Source: CAVSQX01 sp963730225 (GTDB lineage: Bacteria > Planctomycetota > Phycisphaerae > Tepidisphaerales > Tepidisphaeraceae). Taken from it: DNA of 64,000 nucleotides. The DNA is taken from assembly GCA_963730225.1 (NCBI GenBank), contig CAVSQX010000002.1, forward strand, positions 620,001 through 684,000. The letters run 5' to 3'. Positions within the stretch are counted from its first letter, which is position 1. Each line of letters begins with the position of its first letter. The translations under genes were made by a program, and so were the position numbers. Of this stretch, positions 8,684 to 15,982 are shown piece after piece. Below the pieces are notes generated by a model. That model was not told the DNA's origin. It made no database searches and worked only from the letters and a program-made list of their open reading frames with translations.

Positions 8684-9490
8684 ATGTCCAAATTGCGCCG
8701 CTATCACGACCGCGTCGCCCGCCGTTACGACGCCATCTACGACGATCCCTACTGGGCCTTTCACGATGAATTAACCTGGCGGCGAATCAAGCTCTGGTTG
8801 CCCAAGGACGCCAACGCTCGCGTCGCCGATCTGGGTTGCGGCACCGGCAAATGGGGGCTCAAGCTGCTCAAGAGCGGCTTTCCCACGACCTTCGTCGACA
8901 ACGCCGCCTCCATGATCGAGCAGGTGCGCGGCAAGTTGTCCCAACTGGGCGCCAAGGCCAACAAGGCGACGCTCATCGTCGCTGACATCGTCCAGATGCC
9001 GCAGGTTCCCGCCGATTCCTTCGAGCTGGTTCTGGCCATGGGCGATCCGCTTTCAATTTGCTCCGATGCCCGCCGCGCCGTCGGTGAAATGGCGCGCATT
9101 TCCCGTCCCGGTGCAACCGTGATCGCCACCGCCGACAACAAGCTCGCCGCCATCGATCATTTTGTCCGCACCGGCTCGCTCGACGCCCTGGAAGAATTCG
9201 TCCACACCGGCAAAACCAATTGGCTCACCACCGATGCGTCCGAACAATTTGAGCTAACGATGTTCAGCCCGGCCGGCCTGCGCCGCCTGTTCGAATCCGT
9301 CGGCTTCGAAGTCGTCGAGCTAACTGGAAAAACAATCATCCCCGTCCGCGAAAACAAACGCCTGCTCGAACAGCCCGGCGCCGTCGATCGCCTTCTGCAA
9401 ATCGAGGCCGACCTGAGCAAAGATCCCGCCGCCCTCGGACGCTGCGCCCACCTGCAAATCGCTGCCCGCACGCCATCCCTTCAAAGTTGA
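8684..9490 (+). CDS. Class I SAM-dependent methyltransferase
   Basis: 268-aa methyltransferase with motif I VADLGCGTGKWGLKL near residue 48, a post-I acid in TTFVDNAASMIEQV, and a motif IV region FELVLAMGDPLSIC. Fold and cofactor are clear, but the substrate is not. Its position directly after rmlD suggests O-methylation of a sugar or glycan precursor, but that rests on context only. I prefer ATG 8684 to the TTG at 8678 that overlaps the rmlD stop. The stop codon is embedded in the first unit of a heptamer repeat. Confidence 0.82.
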   Translation: MSKLRRYHDRVARRYDAIYDDPYWAFHDELTWRRIKLWLPKDANARVADLGCGTGKWGLKLLKSGFPTTFVDNAASMIEQVRGKLSQLGAKANKATLIVADIVQMPQVPADSFELVLAMGDPLSICSDARRAVGEMARISRPGATVIATADNKLAAIDHFVRTGSLDALEEFVHTGKTNWLTTDASEQFELTMFSPAGLRRLFESVGFEVVELTGKTIIPVRENKRLLEQPGAVDRLLQIEADLSKDPAALGRCAHLQIAARTPSLQS

Positions 9491-9541
9491 GCGTTGAGTG
9501 TTGAGTGTTGAGCGTTGAGTGTTGAGTGTTGAGTGTTGAGC
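9486..9541. repeat. Tandem heptamer array, 8 units of GTTGAGT/GTTGAGC
   Basis: Eight contiguous 7-mers read GTTGAG followed by T or C, in the pattern C T T C T T T C. The array starts 2 bases before the methyltransferase stop codon, so the TGA is part of the first unit. It ends 28 bases before the 3' end of the convergent GGCT gene. It is not protein-coding, because period 7 breaks the frame. Confidence 0.95.
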
Positions 9542-9569
9542 GTTGCATTAATTTCCCACTCTAACCCCA

Positions 9570-10112
9570 TCACAACTTCGCCGCCGCGTCGCCCACCCCC
9601 GGCGGTCGCGGCTTTCTCCCCTGTTGAATCGGAAAGCTCTGCAAGTAGGCGATCCACATCATCGACAGCCCCAGGCTGTACGCCCCCTGAATCACCAGGT
9701 CCATGTAATGCTGCGTCGGTGGAATATGATATCGCTCCACGCTGATTCCCTGATACGTGAACCCGCCCACCGCCTCGCCCTTGCCCAGCGGCGAAATCTT
9801 CACCTCGATCCGCTTGTACGTCCCCATCTCTTTCCCCCCCGAATCGATCTTCCGATTCACCTTCGCATCCAGCACCGTCAATTCCGCGTCGCTCAGATCA
9901 AAGATCGCCCCCATCACATATTTGCCCGGATCGTACACGATATCCCCGATCCCCCCGCCCCAGTATTCGCTGAAGATCGGAAACGAAAGCCGGTAATTAT
10001 CCAGCACCGCCGGCCGCCCCGGCTTCATGGCGGGGGCACGATAACCGTAATGACGGCACCACTCGGCGACGGCGCGGGAGTTCAGATTGGACCCGTAAGC
10101 AAAATACCACAT
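9570..10112 (-). CDS. Gamma-glutamylcyclotransferase-like protein
   Basis: 180-aa member of the GGCT/AIG2 fold. It opens with MWYFAYGSNL, the family's substrate-binding YGSN loop at the usual position. Later motifs are VMGAIFDLSDAELTVLDAKV and MGTYKRIEVKI. Family members cyclise gamma-glutamyl amines or amino acids to 5-oxoproline; the exact substrate here is not predictable. I place the start at 10112 because the YGSN motif normally lies within the first ten residues; the frame continues 16 codons upstream. Convergent with the methyltransferase across the heptamer array. Confidence 0.8.
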   Translation of the reverse strand: MWYFAYGSNLNSRAVAEWCRHYGYRAPAMKPGRPAVLDNYRLSFPIFSEYWGGGIGDIVYDPGKYVMGAIFDLSDAELTVLDAKVNRKIDSGGKEMGTYKRIEVKISPLGKGEAVGGFTYQGISVERYHIPPTQHYMDLVIQGAYSLGLSMMWIAYLQSFPIQQGRKPRPPGVGDAAAKL

Positions 10113-10187
10113 GTCGGCAGATTCCCGGCCGCATTCTGCCGAAAATCGAGCAAAAGGCAAAATCGCCGCCGCTGCGGTGCGAAATGG

Positions 10188-10874
10188 TCAATTCTGGCTG
10201 GCGTCGGCCGCCGACTCCGCGCCGGCCCGCATCGACGGTCGAAGGGCCTGAAGCGCCCCAATCACCCGCTGAGCGCGCTCCCGCGGATCCGCCTGTGCCA
10301 GAAGCTTCTGCTTCAGGCAAACGCTCTCCAACAAGTTGAACGCGATCAGATCGACGATATCCGACGTGGGAAGATGGCTATTGAGCATCTGCTGAAACTG
10401 CCGGCTCAGCGGAGCACAGGAAAACGCCGAATGGCTGAAAATCGACAGCAATTCCAATCTCTCATTACACAGGTCGATTTCCATCACCGCTGCCGAACTC
10501 AGCGGACGTAAATTGGCGGTGCGATATGGCGCTTCGCCGGCCATTTCCTCGATAATCGTCGCCCGCATCAGCCCCTGGAGCAGAAAATTGTATTTCCCGT
10601 CCGCCAGCCGTTCGTGGCTGACGATCGTCCCAACGCAAACGACCGGCTCGATGGCCGGTCGGCAGTAATAATTCTTCTCCCAGCCCGATTTCAGCAGGGC
10701 CATGGCGATGCGCCGATCCCCGGCAAGGGCATCGGCCGTCATCGTCTTGTATCGTTCTTCAAAAATGTGCAGCGGCAAAACCGCTTTGGGAAATAGAACC
10801 ACATTCGGCAGCGGAAACAACGGCACCGCTGATATAGCGCCGCAGCCACAGCCGTCGGCGGATTGATGTCCCAT
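10188..10874 (-). CDS. LON substrate-binding domain protein
   Basis: 228-aa stand-alone version of the N-terminal (PUA-like) domain of Lon protease. It has AVPLFPLPNVVLFPKAVLPLHIFEERY near residue 16, then VCVGTIVSHERLADGKYNFLLQG. No AAA+ or protease domain follows, so it cannot be Lon itself. Such proteins are widespread; substrate recognition or a regulatory role is the usual suggestion. The N-terminus carries a Cys-Gly-Cys-Gly stretch of unknown meaning. It lies 75 bases upstream of the GGCT gene on the same strand. Confidence 0.82.
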   Translation of the reverse strand: MGHQSADGCGCGAISAVPLFPLPNVVLFPKAVLPLHIFEERYKTMTADALAGDRRIAMALLKSGWEKNYYCRPAIEPVVCVGTIVSHERLADGKYNFLLQGLMRATIIEEMAGEAPYRTANLRPLSSAAVMEIDLCNERLELLSIFSHSAFSCAPLSRQFQQMLNSHLPTSDIVDLIAFNLLESVCLKQKLLAQADPRERAQRVIGALQALRPSMRAGAESAADASQN

Positions 10875-10925
10875 GCCGCAATTCTAGCCCCGCCCAAGCC
10901 AAAAGCGCACTATTTCCCCGCCGAA

Positions 10926-11171
10926 TTATCGTCCGCCGCGCAGCTCGCGCTCCGCACGCAGCCAATTATCCATCTGCGAGCCCGCGTTGTTCGAGCGCGA
11001 AATCTCATACGCTCGCTTGGCGATCATTTCATGCGTTAATTGCTGATTCTGCGAACTCCCGCTCTGCTGCGGCGAGTTCATCGGCCGCGGAATCGGTGAA
11101 TTGCGAACCGGCGTCGAAACCGGCGTCGAACGTGAACTGTTGCTTCCAGACGGGGTGAATTTTTTGGGCAT
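10926..11171 (-). CDS. Small DUF2934-type protein
   Basis: 81-aa protein. The first 45 residues are Ser/Pro/Asn-rich and probably disordered. The last 35 match the DUF2934 pattern: EMIAKRAYEISRSN...MDNWLRAERELR. The domain is common in planctomycetes and acidobacteria; its function is unknown. AAAGGAGT upstream gives a strong ribosome-binding site for ATG 11171. Confidence 0.72.
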   Translation of the reverse strand: MPKKFTPSGSNSSRSTPVSTPVRNSPIPRPMNSPQQSGSSQNQQLTHEMIAKRAYEISRSNNAGSQMDNWLRAERELRGGR

Positions 11172-11428
11172 GGCCAGGACTCCTTTATTCTAAATCATAA
11201 CCTGCACGATGGTTGTGTCTGACTCCGCCTCCAGCAAAGTCGCTGCAACGCATTTATCAGATTAATCGGCCAAGTTCAAGTTATCGGACAAAAAATTCAA
11301 CCGCACAACCGCAAATCTTCTTCCCGTTCTTCCCCCCGCCAAGCCGCCGTCCCGGGGTGAGTGAAATCGAACCATGCCATCGGCGGACCGCTGGTGACTT
11401 CCCCACCCCGCGACGCCGCCCGCCTCCA

Positions 11429-11611
11429 TCAGACTGCCGGGAGCCCCGTCTTTTTACCTCTGCCCGCCACCGCCGATTTCTTCACGCTCCACCGTTCCGC
11501 CGCCAGCCCCGCCCTTAGCAGAGCGACCACCGTGTCCTTAAACGAGCGCCCTTCCCGAGCTGCCCGACGCTTGACCTCGCGCACAAGCTCCGCGGGGAGA
11601 TCAATCGTCAT
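11429..11611 (-). CDS. Ribbon-helix-helix antitoxin-like protein (no partner toxin)
   Basis: 60 aa from ATG 11611: MTIDLPAELVREVKRRAAREGRSFKDTVVALLRAGL. This is the beta-strand plus two helices of a MetJ/Arc-type DNA-binding dimer, as in VapB antitoxins. The frame extends 26 codons upstream, but the fold starts here. In a VapBC module the PIN toxin would follow immediately downstream (below 11429). I find no PIN-like frame there, so the gene is solitary or its toxin is lost. It is divergent from the EVE-like/nuclease gene, about 190 bases away. Confidence 0.55.
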   Translation of the reverse strand: MTIDLPAELVREVKRRAAREGRSFKDTVVALLRAGLAAERWSVKKSAVAGRGKKTGLPAV

Positions 11612-11801
11612 CTTCACGAGTTCATTCTGCCGGAAAATCAACTTGCGGGCAAAGCAACCGCTGGATGCCGTCGGCTGGCGCACCAGCAATCGGCATGAAT
11701 ACCTCGAGCGCCTCCCATATGCGCAGGTCGGCTTTCGCCGGCCCGCTAGGTTATTTAAGCTAAAATGGCCCGATCAAACCGACGAACCTGAGGCACGTTA
11801 C

Positions 11802-12950
11802 TTGAACTATTGGCTCGACCTATTTACCGGCACCACTTGGGACGAGTTCCGCAGGGCGGGTGCTGGTGTCACCGGATTCCGTGAGCACAACTGGAAGCGA
11901 GCGCAGGGCATCAAGAAAGGCGACACGTTCCTTTGCTATCTTGTCGGGGTGAAGCGTTGGGTGGGCCTCCTACGGGTGGAGGCGGAACGATACCGCGACA
12001 CCTCGGGGATTTGGGGAGAGGAGGTCTTCCCTGTGCGATTCAAGGTCGACCCGATAGTGATGCTGCCTCCCGAGAACGGAGTGCCCATCGAATCGCTAAA
12101 AAACCGCCTCAGTTTTTTCACAGACGACACCGCTGGCGGGCGCTGGTCCGGTTGGGTCCGCCGCTCGCCAACGAAGTACAAGCTGGAGGACGGCGACATC
12201 ATCGCAAATGCTGTAAAGGAAGCGGCAAAAACGCCACTCTCTCGCCCTGTTGATCCGAAGAAGCTCTCCCGCTCTTCGAATCTCTACAAGCTCAAGAAGA
12301 AAGGCCAGGAAGGCACGGAAGACGAGGGGGTGGAAACTGTGGTGTCGATTCCCACCGACATGGAGGACGACGCCGAGGAGACCGAGACGTCAAACGCGCC
12401 GACGGGATTCAATCACACAGAGATCCAGTGGCGCCTCCTTAACCTTGGGTCGCAAATGGGCCTTAACGTCTGGGCTCCAAAGAACGACCGCGGTCGAACA
12501 TATGACGGCCGGGAGATCGGCAAAGTCACACGGCTGCTCGAGGCTTTACCAACCCAATTCGATGAGGTGACGACAAGAACGATAGAGAATATAGATGTGC
12601 TGTGGCTGCGCGGCAACGCGATAGTGGCGGCCTTCGAAGTCGAACACTCAACGTCGATCTATTCTGGGCTGCTGCGGATGTCGGACCTTTTGACCATGCA
12701 ACCGAACATCGACATTAAGCTGTACCTCGCTGCCCCTGACTCCCGATTCGAGAAGTTCAAGCGGGAAATCCCGCGTCCGACGTTTGCATCGTGCGCCAAG
12801 CCGTTGCACAACGTTTGCGGGTTTCTTCCATATTCGGAATTATGCAAACGGCTGGAAGAAGTTAAGAACGTCCTGCCATATCTCAAGCCGGAATTCATCG
12901 ACGAAATCGCCGAGTTCTACGATCCGAAGGAGGAGTACGAGGCGGCATGA
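11802..12950 (+). CDS. EVE-like PUA domain fused to a nuclease-like domain
   Basis: 382 aa. I start at TTG 11802, 8 bases after TGAGG, because the N-terminal fold begins at once (NYWLDLFTGTTWDEF). The frame is open to 11361, but that stretch has no domain and overlaps the antitoxin gene. Residues 1-115 resemble EVE/PUA-like domains that read modified bases (GVTGFREHNWKR, GDTFLCYLVGVKRWVG). An acidic linker follows. Residues 204-345 contain D265-x13-E279-x-E281 (IDVLWL...AFEVEH), like the E-x-E variant of PD-(D/E)xK nucleases such as BamHI, then HSTSIYSGLLRMSDLL. A modification-dependent restriction role is an inference. Confidence 0.7.
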   Translation: MNYWLDLFTGTTWDEFRRAGAGVTGFREHNWKRAQGIKKGDTFLCYLVGVKRWVGLLRVEAERYRDTSGIWGEEVFPVRFKVDPIVMLPPENGVPIESLKNRLSFFTDDTAGGRWSGWVRRSPTKYKLEDGDIIANAVKEAAKTPLSRPVDPKKLSRSSNLYKLKKKGQEGTEDEGVETVVSIPTDMEDDAEETETSNAPTGFNHTEIQWRLLNLGSQMGLNVWAPKNDRGRTYDGREIGKVTRLLEALPTQFDEVTTRTIENIDVLWLRGNAIVAAFEVEHSTSIYSGLLRMSDLLTMQPNIDIKLYLAAPDSRFEKFKREIPRPTFASCAKPLHNVCGFLPYSELCKRLEEVKNVLPYLKPEFIDEIAEFYDPKEEYEAA

Positions 12951-13016
12951 TGCGATTCCACCGCCAACGTATTATTGGCCGACGAAAATACGGACCACGA
13001 GCTTGCCCATCGGTCT

Positions 13017-13217
13017 TCAAAGCGACGAGAGAGGCTTAAATGCGCCGGTCTTGCCACGCTTAAGATCACGGCGCGCGGCACGTAAATCGACCTTGGCCTT
13101 CTCATCAAGATCGAGCCCCAGCGCTTCGCTTATCTCACAAAACTGAGCCCAGGAAATGATGACCTCGCGAGGATTGCCCCGATCATCCACGACGATCTTC
13201 TTGCGAACCGCGTTCAT
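13017..13217 (-). CDS. Putative antitoxin-like small protein (no partner toxin)
   Basis: 66 aa from ATG 13217. An N-terminal basic strand (MNAVRKKIVVDDRGNPREVI) precedes an acidic helical part (SWAQFCEISEALGLDLDEKA) and a basic C-terminus. This resembles small Phd/RelB-like antitoxins; I cannot place it in a named family with certainty. No toxin-sized frame lies in the 66 bases between its end and the EVE-like gene, nor just upstream. It forms the right flank of the accessory patch. Confidence 0.5.
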   Translation of the reverse strand: MNAVRKKIVVDDRGNPREVIISWAQFCEISEALGLDLDEKAKVDLRAARRDLKRGKTGAFKPLSSL

Positions 13218-13330
13218 AGACAAACCATACCATATTGGCCCTGTCCGGCATATTCCGCAGCGGTGACGGCGTCATCCACCGGCGGCCCTCCGCGATCCTC
13301 GTCCCGCCACACCTACCCTGCCAAAATGTC

Positions 13331-13360
13331 AGGTGGCGCTTTTGACCAAAAGCGCTACCT
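13331..13360. repeat. Palindrome GGCGCTTTT/AAAAGCGC
   Basis: AGGTGGCGCTTTT (13331-13343) pairs with AAAAGCGCTACCT (13348-13360) at 12 of 13 positions around GACC. It is followed by TTTG on the plus strand, so it could terminate weakly. The nearest plus-strand gene ends 380 bases upstream, so a dispersed palindromic repeat is as likely. The 13218-13415 gap holds nothing else I recognise. Confidence 0.6.
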
Positions 13361-13415
13361 TTTGTCCCCACTCTCAACTCTCGGCAAGAAAAATCCCGCC
13401 ACTCCGCGATTTTTT

Positions 13416-13735
13416 CAATCGGCAATCGGAAATCGGCCCGCGACAAACCCTCTCCTCAATAAGCAATAGGCAATAGGCAATAGGCAATCGGCAATCGGCA
13501 ATCTCCCCATCGTTCAATCGGCAATTGGAAATCGGAAATCCCACCCCTACCCCACATCGCCGATCGTGGTATGCGCATACTCGGTATGCACCCAGCGCAT
13601 ACTTCTGTCCGCACACGCCCCGCTCGGCAATTTCAATCGGCGATCCTATCCTCCAATCGGCAATTGGCAATCGGAAAAACGAAATCTCCCGATCATTCAA
13701 TCGGCGATTGGCAATCGGCAATCGGCAATCGAGTT
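13416..13735. repeat. Degenerate heptamer arrays (CAATCGG/CAATAGG) split by a unique insert
   Basis: Blocks of period-7 units lie at 13416-13437, 13457-13503 (six to seven clean units), 13515-13540, 13634-13675 and 13698-13731. All are variants of CAATCGG, CAATAGG or CAATTGG. A unique stretch at about 13541-13632 interrupts them and contains a perfect 12-bp palindrome GTATGCGCATAC (13569-13580). The array ends 8 bases before the bcp stop. No gene is evident here. Confidence 0.9.
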
Positions 13736-13742
13736 GAATTCA

Positions 13743-14219
13743 TCATTCCCCCCGCGCCTTCACCCACTCCAGCACCATTCGATCATGCCCATTCGGATCG
13801 ACCTTCTCAAAAACATGTGCGATCCTCCCGCCGCGATCGATCACGAAAGTCGTCCGCGCCACGCCCCAGTAAACTTTGCCGAATTTATTCTTCTCCACCC
13901 ACACGCCATACTTCTCGGCGATCGCGTGATCGGCGTCCGCCAGCAGCGGGAAATTGAGATGGAATTTCTCCGAGAACTTTTGCACATCCGCCGCCGGGTC
14001 CGGGCTGATTCCCAGCACGGCGATGTGGGCGCGATCGTAATCGGCCAGCGCATCACGAAAGCCGCACGCTTCGGTCGTGCAGCCGGGCGTGTCGGCCTTG
14101 GGATAAAAATACAGAACCACCGTCTGTTTCCCCGCAAAATCGCCGAGCGAAATCGTCCGGCCGTCCGATGCCGGCAGCGAAAAGTTCGGAGCGGGATTTC
14201 CGATCGCGGGCACGGCCAT
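13743..14219 (-). CDS. bcp: Thiol peroxidase, Bcp/PrxQ-type peroxiredoxin
   Basis: 158-aa peroxiredoxin that reduces hydrogen peroxide and organic peroxides. It has the peroxidatic Cys47 and resolving Cys52 in YPKADTPGCTTEACGFRD, the 1-Cys-x4-Cys arrangement of atypical PrxQ enzymes, and the later YGVWVEKNKFGKVYWGVART motif. Length is normal. AAGGAGTG precedes ATG 14219. It lies about 12 bases after the corrected end of yqeY, so the two are probably co-transcribed. A heptamer array abuts its 3' end. Confidence 0.93.
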   Translation of the reverse strand: MAVPAIGNPAPNFSLPASDGRTISLGDFAGKQTVVLYFYPKADTPGCTTEACGFRDALADYDRAHIAVLGISPDPAADVQKFSEKFHLNFPLLADADHAIAEKYGVWVEKNKFGKVYWGVARTTFVIDRGGRIAHVFEKVDPNGHDRMVLEWVKARGE

Positions 14220-14231
14220 CGATTCACTCCT

Positions 14232-14667
14232 TCACTTTCCCGCCAGGCGTTTGCGAATGGCCGCGTTGGCCAGAGACGGATCGACTGCCCCACTGTGCCG
14301 CCTTGAGAAACGCCCCCATCGCCTGCCCCGCCTGTTTTTCGGTGAACGCAGCGCCGGCTAAAAACTGCTCCACCAATTTGTCCGTTTCTTCCGCCGACGC
14401 CTTTTTCGGCAGATACTCCTCGGCAACGCCGATCTCGAATTTCAACTTGTTCACTTCGTCGGTCTTTCCCAGCTTCTGATACTCCTCCAGGCTCTTTTTC
14501 AGCTTCTTGGCATACGCCTCCACCGCCTGCTGGGCCGTCGGTTTATTGGGCATCAGATCGATGTTCTTCACATCGCTCAGCAGCATGCGAATCACCCCCA
14601 GGCGCTCCTTCTGGCCCGATTTCATGGCGGTTTTCATATCCTCCTGAAGGCGGCTTAACACGTCCAT
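14232..14667 (-). CDS. yqeY: GatB/YqeY domain protein, frameshifted near the C-terminus
   Basis: Stand-alone YqeY protein, homologous to the C-terminal helical domain of the tRNA amidotransferase subunit GatB. It starts MDVLSRLQEDMKTAMKSGQK with GGAG upstream. The main frame reads normally to GQAMGAFLKA, then runs into an atypical tail ending at 14224. One extra base near 14298-14302 (CCGCC on the plus strand) explains this. Removing it gives the expected ending (AVDPSLANAAIRKRLAGK) with a stop at 14232, for about 144 aa. Probably a sequencing error. Confidence 0.85.
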
Positions 14668-14751
14668 CTTTCGCTCCGTTGAGAATTCCAGTATGTTACT
14701 GTTTCCATCCTAGGCGGCTAGGTTGCCAATACAAAGCAGAAGGATCGTAGC

Positions 14752-15982
14752 ATGAACGATCGTCGGCGTTTCGGACGCCGCAGACAACGAGGCGGGCCGG
14801 CTCAATCCCACGGCTCGCATCACCCTGCGCAACATCATCGGACATCTCATCACAACGACTCGACCGATCGGCACGATCACTCCCAGCCGGTCAACGGGAA
14901 TCTGGAAGGGTTGCTTTCCGTCACCGACGACCGGCAGGACGGACATCTGCGCGATCCCGCCCATCCGCTGCGGCCCGTTGGCGGCCGAGTCATCGTTCCG
15001 CGAAACCTCATCGCCGAAATGAAGCTGCGCCCCGGGGCTTCTGATCAAGGGAGCCATGCGCGGCAAGGTGATGGATCGCATCGAATCCATCGAAGGCCGC
15101 CCGCCGCAGGAATACATCGACAAGCTCACCCTCTACGATTCCATCGCGCTGGATCCTCATCCGGTGATGAAGCTCGAGCACAACCCCGCCGAGCTGACGA
15201 CGCGCGTGATCGATATTCTCACACCCGTCGGATTCGGCCAGCGCGGATTGATCGTCTCTCCGCCGCGCACCGGCAAGACGATCCTGTTACAGAACATCGC
15301 TCGCGGAATCCATGCCAACTATCCACAGGTGCAGTTGGTGCTTCTGCTGGTCGACGAGCGGCCCGAAGAAGTCACCGACATGCGCCGCAACGTGCCCGGC
15401 ACGGTCTTCGCCTCCAGCAACGACAACACCGTCGAAAAACATCTGGACCTGGCCCAGATCGTCATCGAACGCTGCAAGCGCCAGGTGGAATTCGGCGCCG
15501 ACATCGTCGTGCTGATGGATTCGCTGACCCGCGTCGGCCGCGCCTTCAACACCGGCGGGCCCAGCGGTGGCCGAACTCTTTCCGGCGGTCTGGATAATCG
15601 CGCCCTGGAAATCCCCAAACGCCTTTTCGGCGCCGCTCGCAAAATCGAAAACGGCGGCAGCCTCACCATCCTGGCCACCTGCCTCATCGACACCGGCTCG
15701 CGCATGGACCAGGTGATCTTCGAAGAATTCAAAGGCACCGGCAACATGGAGCTGACGCTCGACCGCGATTTGGCCAACCAGCGAATCTGGCCGTCGATCA
15801 ACATCACCGCATCGGGCACGCGCAAAGAAGAAAAGCTGCTTGATGAAAAGGAACTGGCCGCCACACGGATGGTTCGCCGGCACCTGCTGAATCTCACCCC
15901 GACCCAGGCGATGAAATCGCTGACCGAGGCGCTGAGCAAGCACAAGACAAACCGTTCGCTGCTGGAATCCATCCGCACATGA
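14752..15982 (+). CDS. rho: Transcription termination factor Rho, frameshifted
   Basis: RNA-dependent helicase that ends transcription. ATG 14752 has AGAAGGA 8 bases upstream. It reads through a basic, Gln/His-rich N-terminus and the RNA-binding fold (GRVIVPRNLIAEMKLRPG). It then changes frame: the rest (LLIKGAMRGKVMDRIESIEG) is +1, from about 15040. An extra G in GGGG at 15034-15037 accounts for it. The ATPase core has Walker A SPPRTGKT, LLVDERPEEVTDM, ASNDNTVEKHL and GGPSGGRTLSGGLD. The corrected protein is 409 aa. Because Rho is a core gene, an indel error is likely; translation from ATG 15056 alone would lose the RNA-binding fold. Confidence 0.92.

Noticed and set aside
11172..11428. Possible VapC (PIN) toxin downstream of the ribbon-helix-helix gene
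   Set aside because: No minus-strand frame of PIN length or with the acidic PIN residues exists in these 257 bases.
11361..11801. N-terminal extension of the EVE-like/nuclease frame
   Set aside because: No domain or good start is present, it is antisense to an antitoxin-like gene, and the EVE-like fold begins exactly at TTG 11802.
13183..13446. 87-codon minus-strand frame upstream of the right antitoxin-like gene, considered as its toxin
   Set aside because: Sequence is irregular, overlaps a palindromic repeat, and lacks any RelE, ParE or PIN pattern.
9486..13735. CRISPR array suggested by regular repeats
   Set aside because: Units are 7 bases without spacers and there are no cas genes; these are simple tandem heptamers.
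15597..15943. Minus-strand frames opposite rho
   Set aside because: They mirror the highly conserved Rho ATPase core and show no family motifs.
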